Source: GCA-2686265 sp036010965
Lineage (GTDB): Bacteria > Planctomycetota > UBA1135 > GCA-002686595
Length of the DNA: 54,002 bases
Reading direction: 5' to 3'
Assembly: GCA_036010965.1 (NCBI GenBank)
Contig: DASCMO010000143.1
Coordinates: forward strand, 1 to 54,002
Below are positions 1-8,037 of this stretch, in pieces. Position 1 is the stretch's first letter. Each line of letters opens with the position of its first letter. A program made the translations under genes and the position numbers. The notes below the pieces were generated by a model. It worked only from the letters and a program-made list of their open reading frames with translations. It searched no databases and was not told the origin of the DNA.

Positions 1-112
1 GGTCGCCGAAGGTCTTGGAGAGGTTCTTGATCTCGATCATGGCGCGAGGTCGCGGGAACGGTTCGGTGGCGGGGCCAGGAGGCTGCTCGGACTCACCGGG
101 AGTGGTGCTCAC
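1..112 (-). CDS. ABC transporter ATP-binding protein, N-terminal fragment
   Basis: Only the first codons are in the window. From the ATG at 38-40 the minus strand reads MIEIKNLSKTFGD, the usual opening beta-strand and A-loop region of an ABC ATPase, so the rest of the gene lies beyond the left edge. The frame stays open upstream to a GTG at 112, which would add a Pro-rich leader of about 24 residues (MSTTPGESEQPP...). A TAGAAT box at 127-132 on the same strand sits 14 nt before that GTG, which slightly favours the longer form. The Walker motifs are outside the window, so the transported substrate cannot be told. Confidence 0.6.
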   Translation of the reverse strand, partial: MSTTPGESEQPPGPATEPFPRPRAMIEIKNLSKTFGD

Positions 113-126
113 AGAACAGCGCGAGG

Positions 127-132
127 ATTCTA
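127..132 (-). promoter_or_regulatory. candidate -10 box for the ABC ATPase gene
   Basis: The minus strand reads TAGAAT 14 nt before the GTG at 112. It resembles the TAGnnT boxes in front of many other genes of this window. No convincing -35 element is visible. Confidence 0.35.
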
Positions 133-265
133 CGGACCCGCGGTCCGGGGGCAAGGGATCAGTGGGCTCAGCCGGCTTTCGCCATCCCTACGGGGGCCTC
201 TCTGCGCTGTTGGAGAGCCTCGCGCGAACTTCCGCCATGCCCTCGCCTGTCGCCCGTTCCCCTGC

Positions 266-271
266 TAGGTT
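266..271 (+). promoter_or_regulatory. candidate -10 box for the DUF481-type gene
   Basis: TAGGTT lies 46 nt upstream of the ATG at 318 and matches the TAGGnT pattern seen at several gene starts here. The transcript would have a leader of roughly 40 nt. Confidence 0.3.
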
Positions 272-317
272 CACGCCGCTCCCCGGGCCTCCCCCAACCG
301 CGACCACCTGCACAGTC

Positions 318-1091
318 ATGCACGCCCTCCTCGCGATCGCCGCTCTCACCTTTCCGACCGGGGCTCCAGCCCCCGTGGGCGACATCGTCCCCCGCACGAT
401 TCCGCCCTTAGAAGAGGTCTCCGAGGAGCCCGCCTGGTCGGGCGGCGTGACCATCGGTCTCTTTGACGCCAGCGGCAACACCGTGCGCAGCAGCGCCAAC
501 CTGACCGGTGACGCCGAGCGCCGCCGCGAGGAGGACCGCACGACTGTCGGGGCCTGGTGGAGCTGGGCGGAGGAGGAGAGCAACGCCGGCCTATCGAGCG
601 TCAGCGAGCGCAGGGTCGGCGGCAAGGCCCAGTACGACCGCTTCTTCTCCGGCCCGTCCTACGCCTACGGCAACGCCACCGCCGATGCGGATCACAAGGC
701 CAATCTCGATCTGCGCTGGACCGTAGGTGCCGGCTACGGCCGCCAGTTTCGCGAAGAGGAGGCCCTCAAGGTCTCCGCCGAGATGGGGTTGAGCTGGTTC
801 AACGAGGCCTTCGGCGCAGCCGCCGCCAACGAGTACGCCACGGTGCGCGTGGCTTATAACATCGACTGGGTGCCGCAGGAAAAGTGGACCCTCTCCCAGG
901 GCGCGGAACTGTTCCCCAGCATTGAGGTGTCCGATGACGTCTACACCAAGCTGGACTCGCGCGTCCGCTACGACGTGAACGGCTCCATGTACGCCCAGCT
1001 CCAGTGGGTCTGGGACTGGGACAACACCCCCGCCACCGGGCTCGAGCGCTCCGATCACCGCGTGTTCGTGACCGTCGGCTGGACCTTCTGA
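318..1091 (+). CDS. DUF481/YdiY-like outer-membrane beta-barrel protein
   Basis: 257 aa. The start at 318 is chosen because it opens a signal peptide (MHALLAIAALTFPTGAPAP). The open frame extends further upstream but is Pro/Gly/Ser-rich and looks non-coding. After about residue 40 the protein is a run of short amphipathic strands with alternating aromatics (WSGGVTIGLFDASGN, GAWWSWAEEE, LQWVWDWDNT) and ends in VTVGWTF. A terminal Phe is typical of outer-membrane barrels. The pattern fits the DUF481 family (salt-induced outer-membrane protein type), whose function is poorly defined. The metal-permease fusion follows 46 bp downstream on the same strand and may be co-transcribed. Confidence 0.7.
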   Translation: MHALLAIAALTFPTGAPAPVGDIVPRTIPPLEEVSEEPAWSGGVTIGLFDASGNTVRSSANLTGDAERRREEDRTTVGAWWSWAEEESNAGLSSVSERRVGGKAQYDRFFSGPSYAYGNATADADHKANLDLRWTVGAGYGRQFREEEALKVSAEMGLSWFNEAFGAAAANEYATVRVAYNIDWVPQEKWTLSQGAELFPSIEVSDDVYTKLDSRVRYDVNGSMYAQLQWVWDWDNTPATGLERSDHRVFVTVGWTF

Positions 1092-1137
1092 GCTCGAGAG
1101 CCTCCAATGGCGGGAGCGGCGAGCGCCGCCACGAGCC

Positions 1138-2976
1138 ATGGAATTGAGCCCTCTCGAGATGACCCTGGCCCTGATCGTGGCCAGCCTGGGCGGTGCTCTC
1201 CTGCCCCTCGCGCGCCGCTGGAGCGCCGGAGGCCTGCACATCTTCGCCGCGGTCTCGGCCGGCATCTTTCTCGGCACGGTCTTCCTGCACCTTCAGCCCC
1301 AGCTGGCGGAACTCAGCGGCGAGCACGACTCGGCACCGTGGCTCGCGGCCCTGGGCGGCTTCCTGGGCCTGTTCCTGCTGGAGAAGGTCTGGCTGCGCGG
1401 CGGCGGCGCGAGCCTGGAGCTCGACGGGCACACCGTGCTGTGGGTCGCGCTCCTGGTCGGCTTGAGCGTGCACGCCTTCGTCGCGGGCATCGCCCTCTCG
1501 GCTCTGCTCGGCGCCTCGGCGGGGGCGAGCGTCGTGGTGCTGCCGATCCTGTGGCACAAGATGACGGAGTCCTTCTCCCTGGCGACCGTCATGAAGCTGG
1601 CGGGCGTGGGGAACGGGCGCGGGCTCCTCGTCCAGATCCTGTTTTCCGTCATCACGCCCGCCGGGTTGCTCTTGGGAGCGAGCTTCGCCGCCGGCGGCCC
1701 CGCTTTACAGCCCGTCCTGCTCGGCTTCGCCAGCGGGACCTTCCTCTATGTCGCCGTTTGCGACCTGCTGCCGGAGGTCTTCCACGACCTCGACCGTCGG
1801 CGCGACCGCGTGCTCGGCCTCCTGGCGGGAGTGATCGCCGTCGGCGCCCTGCCGCACCACCTCGATGGGGATCCCGGCTTCGTGCCAGTCTTCCTGCGCC
1901 AGAGCCTCGACGTGTTCGTCGCGATGGCGCCCTATCTGCTCGGCGGGTTCATCGTGGCTGGCCTCATCAGCCAGCTGATCCGCCCCGCGTGGCTCGCCCG
2001 TCACCTCTCGGGCAACGACATCTCCTCGGTAGGCATCGCCTCGGTCGTCGGCGCGCCCTTGCCGCTCTGTTCCTGCTCGGTGATTCCCGTCGCCGTCGCC
2101 CTGCGGCGCTCGGGGGCGAGCAAGGGAGCCACCAGCGCCTTCTTGATCTCGACTCCCGAGACCGGCATCGACTCGGTCAGCGTGACCTGGGCCCTGCTCG
2201 ACCCGCTGATGACCCTCGTGCGCCCCCTGGCGGCGGTGGGCAGCGCGCTCTTCACCGGCATGACGGTCAGCCTCTTCGCCCGCAGCCGCCACGACGATGT
2301 CCCCGGCGCGGGGCTGGAGGACGACGGCGGCGGCTCGTGCTGCGAGAAGGCGGCGGCGATGACCGCGCCCGTGGAGGAGCGACCGGTGGGGAGCGGAAAC
2401 CTGTTCGTGCGGGCCCTGCGCTACGCCTTCGTTGACATGCTCGATGACCTCGCCGGCGCCCTGCTGGCGGGCATCCTGCTCTCGGGGCTGATGACCGCCC
2501 TGATCCCCGACGCCTGGTTCGACGGCGCGCTCTTCGCGGGCGCTTCGGGTCTGTTCGTGATGCTGTTGATCGGCGTGCCGATCTACGTCTGCGCGGCGGC
2601 CTCGACGCCCCTCGCCGCGGCGATGGTGCTCAAGGGGCTCAGCCCTGGAGCCGCGATCGTGTTCCTGCTGGCCGGACCGGCCACGAACATGGCCACCCTG
2701 GCGGTCATGGCGCGCACCCTCGGCGCGCGGGTCGTCGCGGTGCACATCGCCGGCCTGGCGACGGTGACGCTCGTCATGGGCTTCGCGGTCGACTGGCTCT
2801 ATCGGAGCCTGGGGCGCGAGCTGGTCGCGCGTGCCGGCGAGCACCACGCGGCACACGGCGGCTGGCTGGGCCCCGCCTGTGCGGTCGTCTTCGGCCTGCT
2901 GCTGGCGGCGGCCCTGTGGCGCACCTTCGTGGGTGGCTCGTCGCCCGCGCCGGACGCCGCCCTCAGGTCCCCATGA
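1138..2976 (+). CDS. ZIP-like domain fused to SO_0444-type Cu/Zn efflux permease
   Basis: 612 aa, integral membrane protein with about 14-16 hydrophobic segments. Residues 1-235 resemble a ZIP metal transporter. The two metal-site helices are recognisable as HAFVAG (H112) and HKMTES (H140, E144), but several ligands of the usual HNFPEG/HEIPEG motifs are replaced. Residues 250-560 match the SO_0444/UPF0718 permease family, which is tied to Cu/Zn efflux: LPLCSCSVIP around residue 310, a hydrophilic linker with SCCEK near residue 402, then a second permease half with GVPIYVCAAAS and LAGPATNMATL. The C-X-C and CC pairs are likely metal-handling residues. The gene converges on fabI and the two overlap by 14 bp. 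The fusion is the notable point; whether the ZIP part still transports is doubtful. Confidence 0.8.
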   Translation: MELSPLEMTLALIVASLGGALLPLARRWSAGGLHIFAAVSAGIFLGTVFLHLQPQLAELSGEHDSAPWLAALGGFLGLFLLEKVWLRGGGASLELDGHTVLWVALLVGLSVHAFVAGIALSALLGASAGASVVVLPILWHKMTESFSLATVMKLAGVGNGRGLLVQILFSVITPAGLLLGASFAAGGPALQPVLLGFASGTFLYVAVCDLLPEVFHDLDRRRDRVLGLLAGVIAVGALPHHLDGDPGFVPVFLRQSLDVFVAMAPYLLGGFIVAGLISQLIRPAWLARHLSGNDISSVGIASVVGAPLPLCSCSVIPVAVALRRSGASKGATSAFLISTPETGIDSVSVTWALLDPLMTLVRPLAAVGSALFTGMTVSLFARSRHDDVPGAGLEDDGGGSCCEKAAAMTAPVEERPVGSGNLFVRALRYAFVDMLDDLAGALLAGILLSGLMTALIPDAWFDGALFAGASGLFVMLLIGVPIYVCAAASTPLAAAMVLKGLSPGAAIVFLLAGPATNMATLAVMARTLGARVVAVHIAGLATVTLVMGFAVDWLYRSLGRELVARAGEHHAAHGGWLGPACAVVFGLLLAAALWRTFVGGSSPAPDAALRSP

Positions 2977-3736
2977 TGTGGTAGCCGGCGTCGACGTAGA
3001 CCGTCGAGCCGGTGATGCCGCGACTGAGGGGGCTGGCCAGGAAGAGGCAGGTGTCCCCGACCTCGTCGGCGGTCACGTTGCGCCGCAGGGGCGCCTTCTC
3101 CGCGATGTTGTCGAGCATCGTGCTGAAGCCCGTCACGCCGGCTGCCGAGAGAGTTCGGACCGGTCCGGCGCTGATGGCGTTGACGCGGATGCCCAGGGGG
3201 CCGAGGTCCGCGGCCAGGTAGCGCACGCTGGCCTCGAGGGCGGCCTTGGCGATGCCCATCACGTTGTAGTTGGGGATCACCCGCTCGCCTCCGATGTAAC
3301 TCAGGGTGATGATCGAGCCCTCGCGGCCCTTCATCAGGGGCAGCGCCCGCCGAGCGACGGCGGTCAGGGAATAGGCGGACACCTCGTGGGCGATCATGTA
3401 GCCGTCCTTCGTCGTGTCGAAGAAGCTGCCCTGCAGCTCCTCGCGCCTGGCGAAGGCGACGGCATGCACGACGGTGTCGAGGCTCGCGAACTCCTTCCGG
3501 ATCTGGGCGAAGGCCTCGTCGATGGTCTCGGGTGCGGTCACGTCGCAGGGCAGGACGAGCGAATCGGGGCACTCGGCCGCCAGCTCGCGCACGTTCTTCT
3601 CCATGCGCTCGCCCATGTAGGTGAAGCAAAGCCGCATGCCCTCGCGCGCGAGGGAGCGGGCGCAGCCCCAGGCGAGGGAGCGCTTGTTGGCCACGCCGAG
3701 CACGAGTCCAGTCTTGCCTTTGAGGGAGATCTGCAT
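2963..3736 (-). CDS. fabI: enoyl-[acyl-carrier-protein] reductase (NADH)
   Basis: 257 aa, the normal length for FabI. The enzyme reduces trans-2-enoyl-ACP with NADH in the last step of each fatty-acid elongation cycle, in the cytoplasm. The sequence is a divergent short-chain dehydrogenase with the FabI-type nucleotide loop GVANKRSLAWG (residues 14-24). The catalytic residues are Y147, Y157 and K164, within SYIGGERVIPNYNVMGIAK; the Tyr-X6-Lys spacing is conserved. The C-terminus STVYVDAGYHIMG is also typical. The start is the ATG at 3736. A TACCAT sequence at 3780-3785 (minus strand) may be its -10 box. The gene stands alone and ends tail to tail with the ZIP/permease gene. Confidence 0.95.
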   Translation of the reverse strand: MQISLKGKTGLVLGVANKRSLAWGCARSLAREGMRLCFTYMGERMEKNVRELAAECPDSLVLPCDVTAPETIDEAFAQIRKEFASLDTVVHAVAFARREELQGSFFDTTKDGYMIAHEVSAYSLTAVARRALPLMKGREGSIITLSYIGGERVIPNYNVMGIAKAALEASVRYLAADLGPLGIRVNAISAGPVRTLSAAGVTGFSTMLDNIAEKAPLRRNVTADEVGDTCLFLASPLSRGITGSTVYVDAGYHIMGT

Positions 3737-4389
3737 GAGGGATGGGTCGGCGTCGCTGGGGCACGGCGGTGAGCGCGGGATGGTAGCCGCGGGAGGGCCC
3801 GGTTCCAGTCCCCCTCCGCGTCGGCGTCAATGAAAATGGGGAATCTCCCCCCCCGGCCCGGGCTGTGGGTCGGCAGGGCCCACTTCCCTGTTTAGGGATG
3901 GGCCTCCCTGGATGCGCGCGAACCGGTCGCCGAGCCCCTGGAGGCCCTCATGCCGGAACTCTCGGATACCGCCCACGGGCGGGCCGGCAGGATGATGATC
4001 CTGCTACGCCTCCTGCGCGGCGTCGGCGTTGCTGCGCGCGGCGATCCCCATCGATCGGGTTAGAAGCGCGCTCGCTCGCTGCGCCCTTGCTGGGTAGGGC
4101 ACGCCACCTATTGCCCGAACGTCACGGAGGAACGCCGGCGACGGAAGGACCTCGCCCCCACCTACTCCGGCGAAGGCGTCTTCGTTTCACCGAGGATCAT
4201 CCTCATCGGACATCCAGGCTGCCTCCGGAGATCGCTCTTTCACGAGCGAGCGCACTCCTGAGCCGAATACGGTGATCTGTGCGTGGGTTTTCGGGGATTC
4301 CTGGCGACCTGAACGGGCCGGTCTCGTTCAAGATGGAGAGGCTCACTCGGAGTCGGATGCTCTTCCTCCAACCGTTTTTCGAGCAATTG
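3737..4389. other. 653-bp stretch without a convincing gene
   Basis: Open frames exist on the plus strand but have poor composition and no start context. One frame, broken by a TAG near 4060, reads somewhat protein-like on both sides (around LMPELSDTAHGRAGRMM before it, YCPNVTEERRRR and GVFVSPRIILIGHPG after it). It may be the eroded remains of a gene, but no family is recognised. No tRNA, direct repeat or mobile-element end was seen. Confidence 0.4.
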
Positions 4390-6144
4390 ATGAACAATTT
4401 TTCGTGCCTGACCGTCGCCGTTCTGCTCGCCGTTCCCGCCGTCGCTCAGCAGGGACCGATCCGCATGCACTTCGACATGCACGTCGATCCGCTCCCGCAG
4501 ATTCCCCTGCCTCAGAAGATGCAGGTATTCGATCTGCGGGTCGGGAACATGGAGTGGGTGCTGGATCAGGTTGAACCCCTCGATGTGGACATCTCGTTCC
4601 TGGCGGTGGGGGAGTTCGGGGAACTTCTCGTGAACCAGGGCTCCGCCGGCGCCGGCGCGGCGGTGCTGCGGCGCCTGTACGACGCGGGAGGGCAGATCGG
4701 TGCCCACTCGCACAACGAGTGGCGCGTCGGTCCCTTTGACTGGCCCTCCGTTCCGCCCGGGCCGACCCTCGACGAGTGCCGGCAGAGCTGGCAGCACAAC
4801 ATCGACTGGGTCGACGCCGCCATTCTTCTGGCCTACGGCGGGAGTCCGCCCGAACCCCTTGCCACCATCAACGCCGTCAAGGGATCGCACCTGCCGAGCA
4901 ACGAGCCGGACTATCACACCTTGATGGACGAGTTCGGGATCGAGGTGCGTGAGCCGGGTCCCGAAGAGGACTACTACGGCTGGTACGACCACCACATCTG
5001 GCATCCCTTTCGTCCCTCGAGCGCCAACTACATGGGCGAGGACCTCGGCGCGCCCTTCGTTCAGGTTACCCAGGGCGCGGTGATCGGCCTGGCGGGGATC
5101 CACCATGGCGTCATGCAGGACATGACCGCCGCAAACGTCAAGCGGCAGTTCCTGCAGCTCTATGTGAACTGGCGTTTCCAGGACCGCATGGGATCAGGCG
5201 AGAAGGTCTGGTGCTGGGGCTGGGGGAGCCATGCCCACGACTTCAATGGAGGATCGGTGAGCCGAGCGGACCTGGTGGACGTCGTCGCCTGGCTGGACAC
5301 TCATTTTGCGGCACGCACCGAACCCAGTGGTTCGGACACGATGGTCTGGTCAACGCATCAGGCCACGCGCGACGCCTATCTCGCCTGGGAAGCCGCCCAT
5401 CCGGGCGTTTCGTCCTTCTCCTTCGATTCCCTGACCGTGGATTGGAGCGAGTACCCCTGGCTGCGCCCGGTGGCGGAGGAGATGACGGAGTTCGCCTGGC
5501 TGGCGGACCTGTCACCAGGGAGCGGAGTGGAGGCCTACCTCCTTGAGGCAGGCACCGGTGACGCGGCCGTGATCGCATGGACTGACGGGGGAGACACCGT
5601 GGTCGACCTCTCCGCCTGGGTCGGCCCGGCTGTACGGGTGGTGGGTCTGGAGACGGGCACCCTCTACGCGGTGAACAACCCGGGAGCCGTCGAGGTCGGA
5701 GGGGAGCCGGTGATCGTCACCGAGCGCGGCGCCTCCTGCCCCGCGCCCCAGAACTACTGTGTCTCGCTTCCCAACTCGAGCGGCGCCCCGGCTGCAATGA
5801 GCTGGAGCGGAGTGCCCGGGGTGGGGGTGAACAACTTCTCGCTGGTCGTCACAGATGCCGCCGCAGGGCAGTTCGGCATCTTCTACTACGGCGCCCAGCA
5901 GGTCTCGGTCCCCTTTGGCAACGGCTTTCGCTGCGTGGGTGGTTCGGTCTTCCGGCTGCCGGTCATCACGACCAACTCCGCCGGAGGGGCGACCTACGCC
6001 CTGGACTTGACCGCACCGCCCCAGCCTCAAGGGCAGATCGAGGCAGGCCAGACCTGGAATTTCCAGTTCTGGTTCCGTGATCCCCCCGCCGGGGGGGCGG
6101 GATTCGACCTGTCGGACGGTCTTCAGGTCGGGTTCTGTCCGTGA
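4390..6144 (+). CDS. secreted polysaccharide-deacetylase-like protein with shared C-terminal domain
   Basis: 584 aa. The start at 4390 opens a signal peptide (MNNFSCLTVAVLLAVPAVAQQ); earlier in-frame ATGs at 4279, 4333 and 4360 would add an improbable leader. Residues 25-330 suggest a carbohydrate-esterase-4/NodB-like barrel: an acidic/His strand MHFDMHVDP near residue 30, IGAHSHNEW near residue 103 in the position of the metal-binding His pair, and WGWGSHAHD later. The match is weak and catalysis is not proven. Residues 455-584 form the domain also found in the next gene and in the FG-GAP protein at 21067: YCVSLPNSSG, QFGIFYYG, VPFGNGFRCVGG, FQFWFRDP, GFDLSDGLQV. The following gene starts 109 bp downstream on the same strand. 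Confidence 0.7.
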   Translation: MNNFSCLTVAVLLAVPAVAQQGPIRMHFDMHVDPLPQIPLPQKMQVFDLRVGNMEWVLDQVEPLDVDISFLAVGEFGELLVNQGSAGAGAAVLRRLYDAGGQIGAHSHNEWRVGPFDWPSVPPGPTLDECRQSWQHNIDWVDAAILLAYGGSPPEPLATINAVKGSHLPSNEPDYHTLMDEFGIEVREPGPEEDYYGWYDHHIWHPFRPSSANYMGEDLGAPFVQVTQGAVIGLAGIHHGVMQDMTAANVKRQFLQLYVNWRFQDRMGSGEKVWCWGWGSHAHDFNGGSVSRADLVDVVAWLDTHFAARTEPSGSDTMVWSTHQATRDAYLAWEAAHPGVSSFSFDSLTVDWSEYPWLRPVAEEMTEFAWLADLSPGSGVEAYLLEAGTGDAAVIAWTDGGDTVVDLSAWVGPAVRVVGLETGTLYAVNNPGAVEVGGEPVIVTERGASCPAPQNYCVSLPNSSGAPAAMSWSGVPGVGVNNFSLVVTDAAAGQFGIFYYGAQQVSVPFGNGFRCVGGSVFRLPVITTNSAGGATYALDLTAPPQPQGQIEAGQTWNFQFWFRDPPAGGAGFDLSDGLQVGFCP

Positions 6145-6253
6145 CCGAGATCTGCGTCTACGATTGATAGCGAGGGCACCCTTGCCTCGCGCCCCGCCCG
6201 CGCTCCATCCCCCTCCAACCGGGCTCTCTCTCCCATTCGAATCTCTTGCCTCC

Positions 6254-7957
6254 ATGACGCGATCGCCCCTCGAGACCGTGCTTTCAAGGCCACAGCCCTC
6301 CGCGCGCGGTGCCACGCCTCCTGCCGACCGAGCGCTGCGCGGGGCGAGGGCCATGATGCTGGGCGCCAGTCTGTGCCTGGGCCTGTGGGCGACGAGCCCG
6401 ATCGCCTCCGCCCAGTGGGATCCCGGCAACGCCGAGTGGGGCAAGGTCGCTCCCGAGGACGTGCGCGTGATGACCTGGAACGTCCACGACACCCTCTGCA
6501 GTTCCAACACCAAGGTCGAGGGCACGAACGACTGGACGGCTTTGGCGCGTATCGTGGCCGCTCTGCGCCCAGACGTCCTGATGCTCCAGGAGTGCGGTGA
6601 CAACAGTGGCAACGGCACGGGGTCGGGGGTGGACTCCGTCCCCGAGCTCTTGGCGACGGTGCAGCTCTTCTTCTTTGGAGGTACGGACCCCTTCAACGGG
6701 GGGGAGGTGACCGCCTACGTGCGGAAATATGCGCCGGACTACAACCTGACCTTCCGCTTCGTCAGCACGCTCACGGACAACTTCAACCGCAACATCATCC
6801 TCACGAACATTCCGTTCTCTGATCTGAACGGGGACGGGACGAGCGCTTACTCGGACCTGCCTTTCATCGCTGCGGATGAGTACGCACCCGGCGGTACCGG
6901 TGGGATCCGGGGCGTGCAGTTGCTCGAGTTGAACCTCCCCGACTCCATCTACGCCGGTGACCTGGTGGTGACGAACGCGCACATGAAGGCCGGCTTCGAA
7001 CAGTCGGATCATCTCCAGCGCGTGGCGGCGGCACAGAACACGGCCTACATCATCGACTACTGGTATGGCGGCGCAGGCTCCTTCCAGCCCGATCCCAACG
7101 GGCGGATCAGCGACAATCCTCCGGCGACGAACGTGCTGGGCCCGGATACGGCAGTGATCATGGCGGGCGATTGGAACGAGCAGGAGGGAAGCGGCGGGAA
7201 CAAGGGCCCGGCGGGCTGGATCTCGGAGGCGGAGGACGCCGACCCCGGAGCCAGCGACGGGACCGACCGCGACCGCAGCGACAGCACCGTCGACAACGCG
7301 GAGCACTTCTTCACGGGCGACTCCGACACGCTCGGGAACTCGAAGCTCGACTACATCGCCTGGCAGGACAGCATCGCCACCCAGCGCCTTTCCTTCGTCT
7401 TCGACACCGATGGCACGCCGATCGGTGCCCTCCCGCTTGAGATCCTCGGTTTTCCCAATCCCAACGCCGCGAGCGGCTGGGCGGCGGACCACCTGCCGGT
7501 GATCGTGGACGTGATCCTGCCCCAGGGTTGCAGCGACTCGGTTTCCTACTGCGTGGGCGCGCCCAACTCGGCCGGCTCAGGAGCGAACATCCTCTCGCTC
7601 GGATCGACCAGCGTCTCCATCAACGACCTCTCCCTGGTGGCTCAGGCGGCGGTGCCCTCGCAGTTCGGCCTCTTCTACTACGGTCCCCAGCCGGCCCAGG
7701 TCCCCTTCGGTGACGGATTCCGCTGCGTCGGTGGCGGGAGCACGGGCACCTTCCGGCTCAATCCGCCCCTGATGACGGATTCCTTCGGTGACGCGATCCG
7801 CGCCCTCGACATGACCCAGCCGCCCATGGGTTCGGGGAGCGGCCAGGTCACCGGCGGCTCGACCTGGTACTTCCAGTTCTGGTACCGCGATCCTCAGGGG
7901 CCCGGCGGCAGCGGCTTCAACTTCTCCGACGGCCTGCAAGTGGACTTCTGTCCGTGA
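6254..7957 (+). CDS. secreted endonuclease/exonuclease/phosphatase-family protein with shared C-terminal domain
   Basis: 567 aa from the ATG at 6254; an alternative ATG at 6353 starts directly at the hydrophobic signal segment MMLGASLCLGLW and gives 534 aa. The N-terminal two thirds carry the DNase-I-like EEP signature in order: MTWNVHD, LMLQECGD, VVTNAHMKAG, IMAGDWNEQ, LDYIAWQD and ADHLPVIVDV. These are the expected Asn, Glu, His, Asp/Asn and Asp-His active-site positions, so a metal-dependent phosphodiesterase acting outside the cytoplasm is likely. Residues 430-567 are the same terminal domain as in the upstream neighbour (YCVGAPNSAG, QFGLFYYG, VPFGDGFRCVGG, FQFWYRDP, GFNFSDGLQV). The substrate is unknown. 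Confidence 0.85.
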   Translation: MTRSPLETVLSRPQPSARGATPPADRALRGARAMMLGASLCLGLWATSPIASAQWDPGNAEWGKVAPEDVRVMTWNVHDTLCSSNTKVEGTNDWTALARIVAALRPDVLMLQECGDNSGNGTGSGVDSVPELLATVQLFFFGGTDPFNGGEVTAYVRKYAPDYNLTFRFVSTLTDNFNRNIILTNIPFSDLNGDGTSAYSDLPFIAADEYAPGGTGGIRGVQLLELNLPDSIYAGDLVVTNAHMKAGFEQSDHLQRVAAAQNTAYIIDYWYGGAGSFQPDPNGRISDNPPATNVLGPDTAVIMAGDWNEQEGSGGNKGPAGWISEAEDADPGASDGTDRDRSDSTVDNAEHFFTGDSDTLGNSKLDYIAWQDSIATQRLSFVFDTDGTPIGALPLEILGFPNPNAASGWAADHLPVIVDVILPQGCSDSVSYCVGAPNSAGSGANILSLGSTSVSINDLSLVAQAAVPSQFGLFYYGPQPAQVPFGDGFRCVGGGSTGTFRLNPPLMTDSFGDAIRALDMTQPPMGSGSGQVTGGSTWYFQFWYRDPQGPGGSGFNFSDGLQVDFCP

Positions 7958-8037
7958 GGGCGCCGGGGAACGCCTGGTAGGGGAGGGCGCGCGGGGGTGA
8001 GCCCTCGGACCTCGTCACGGCCCCAGCCTCCAGACCG

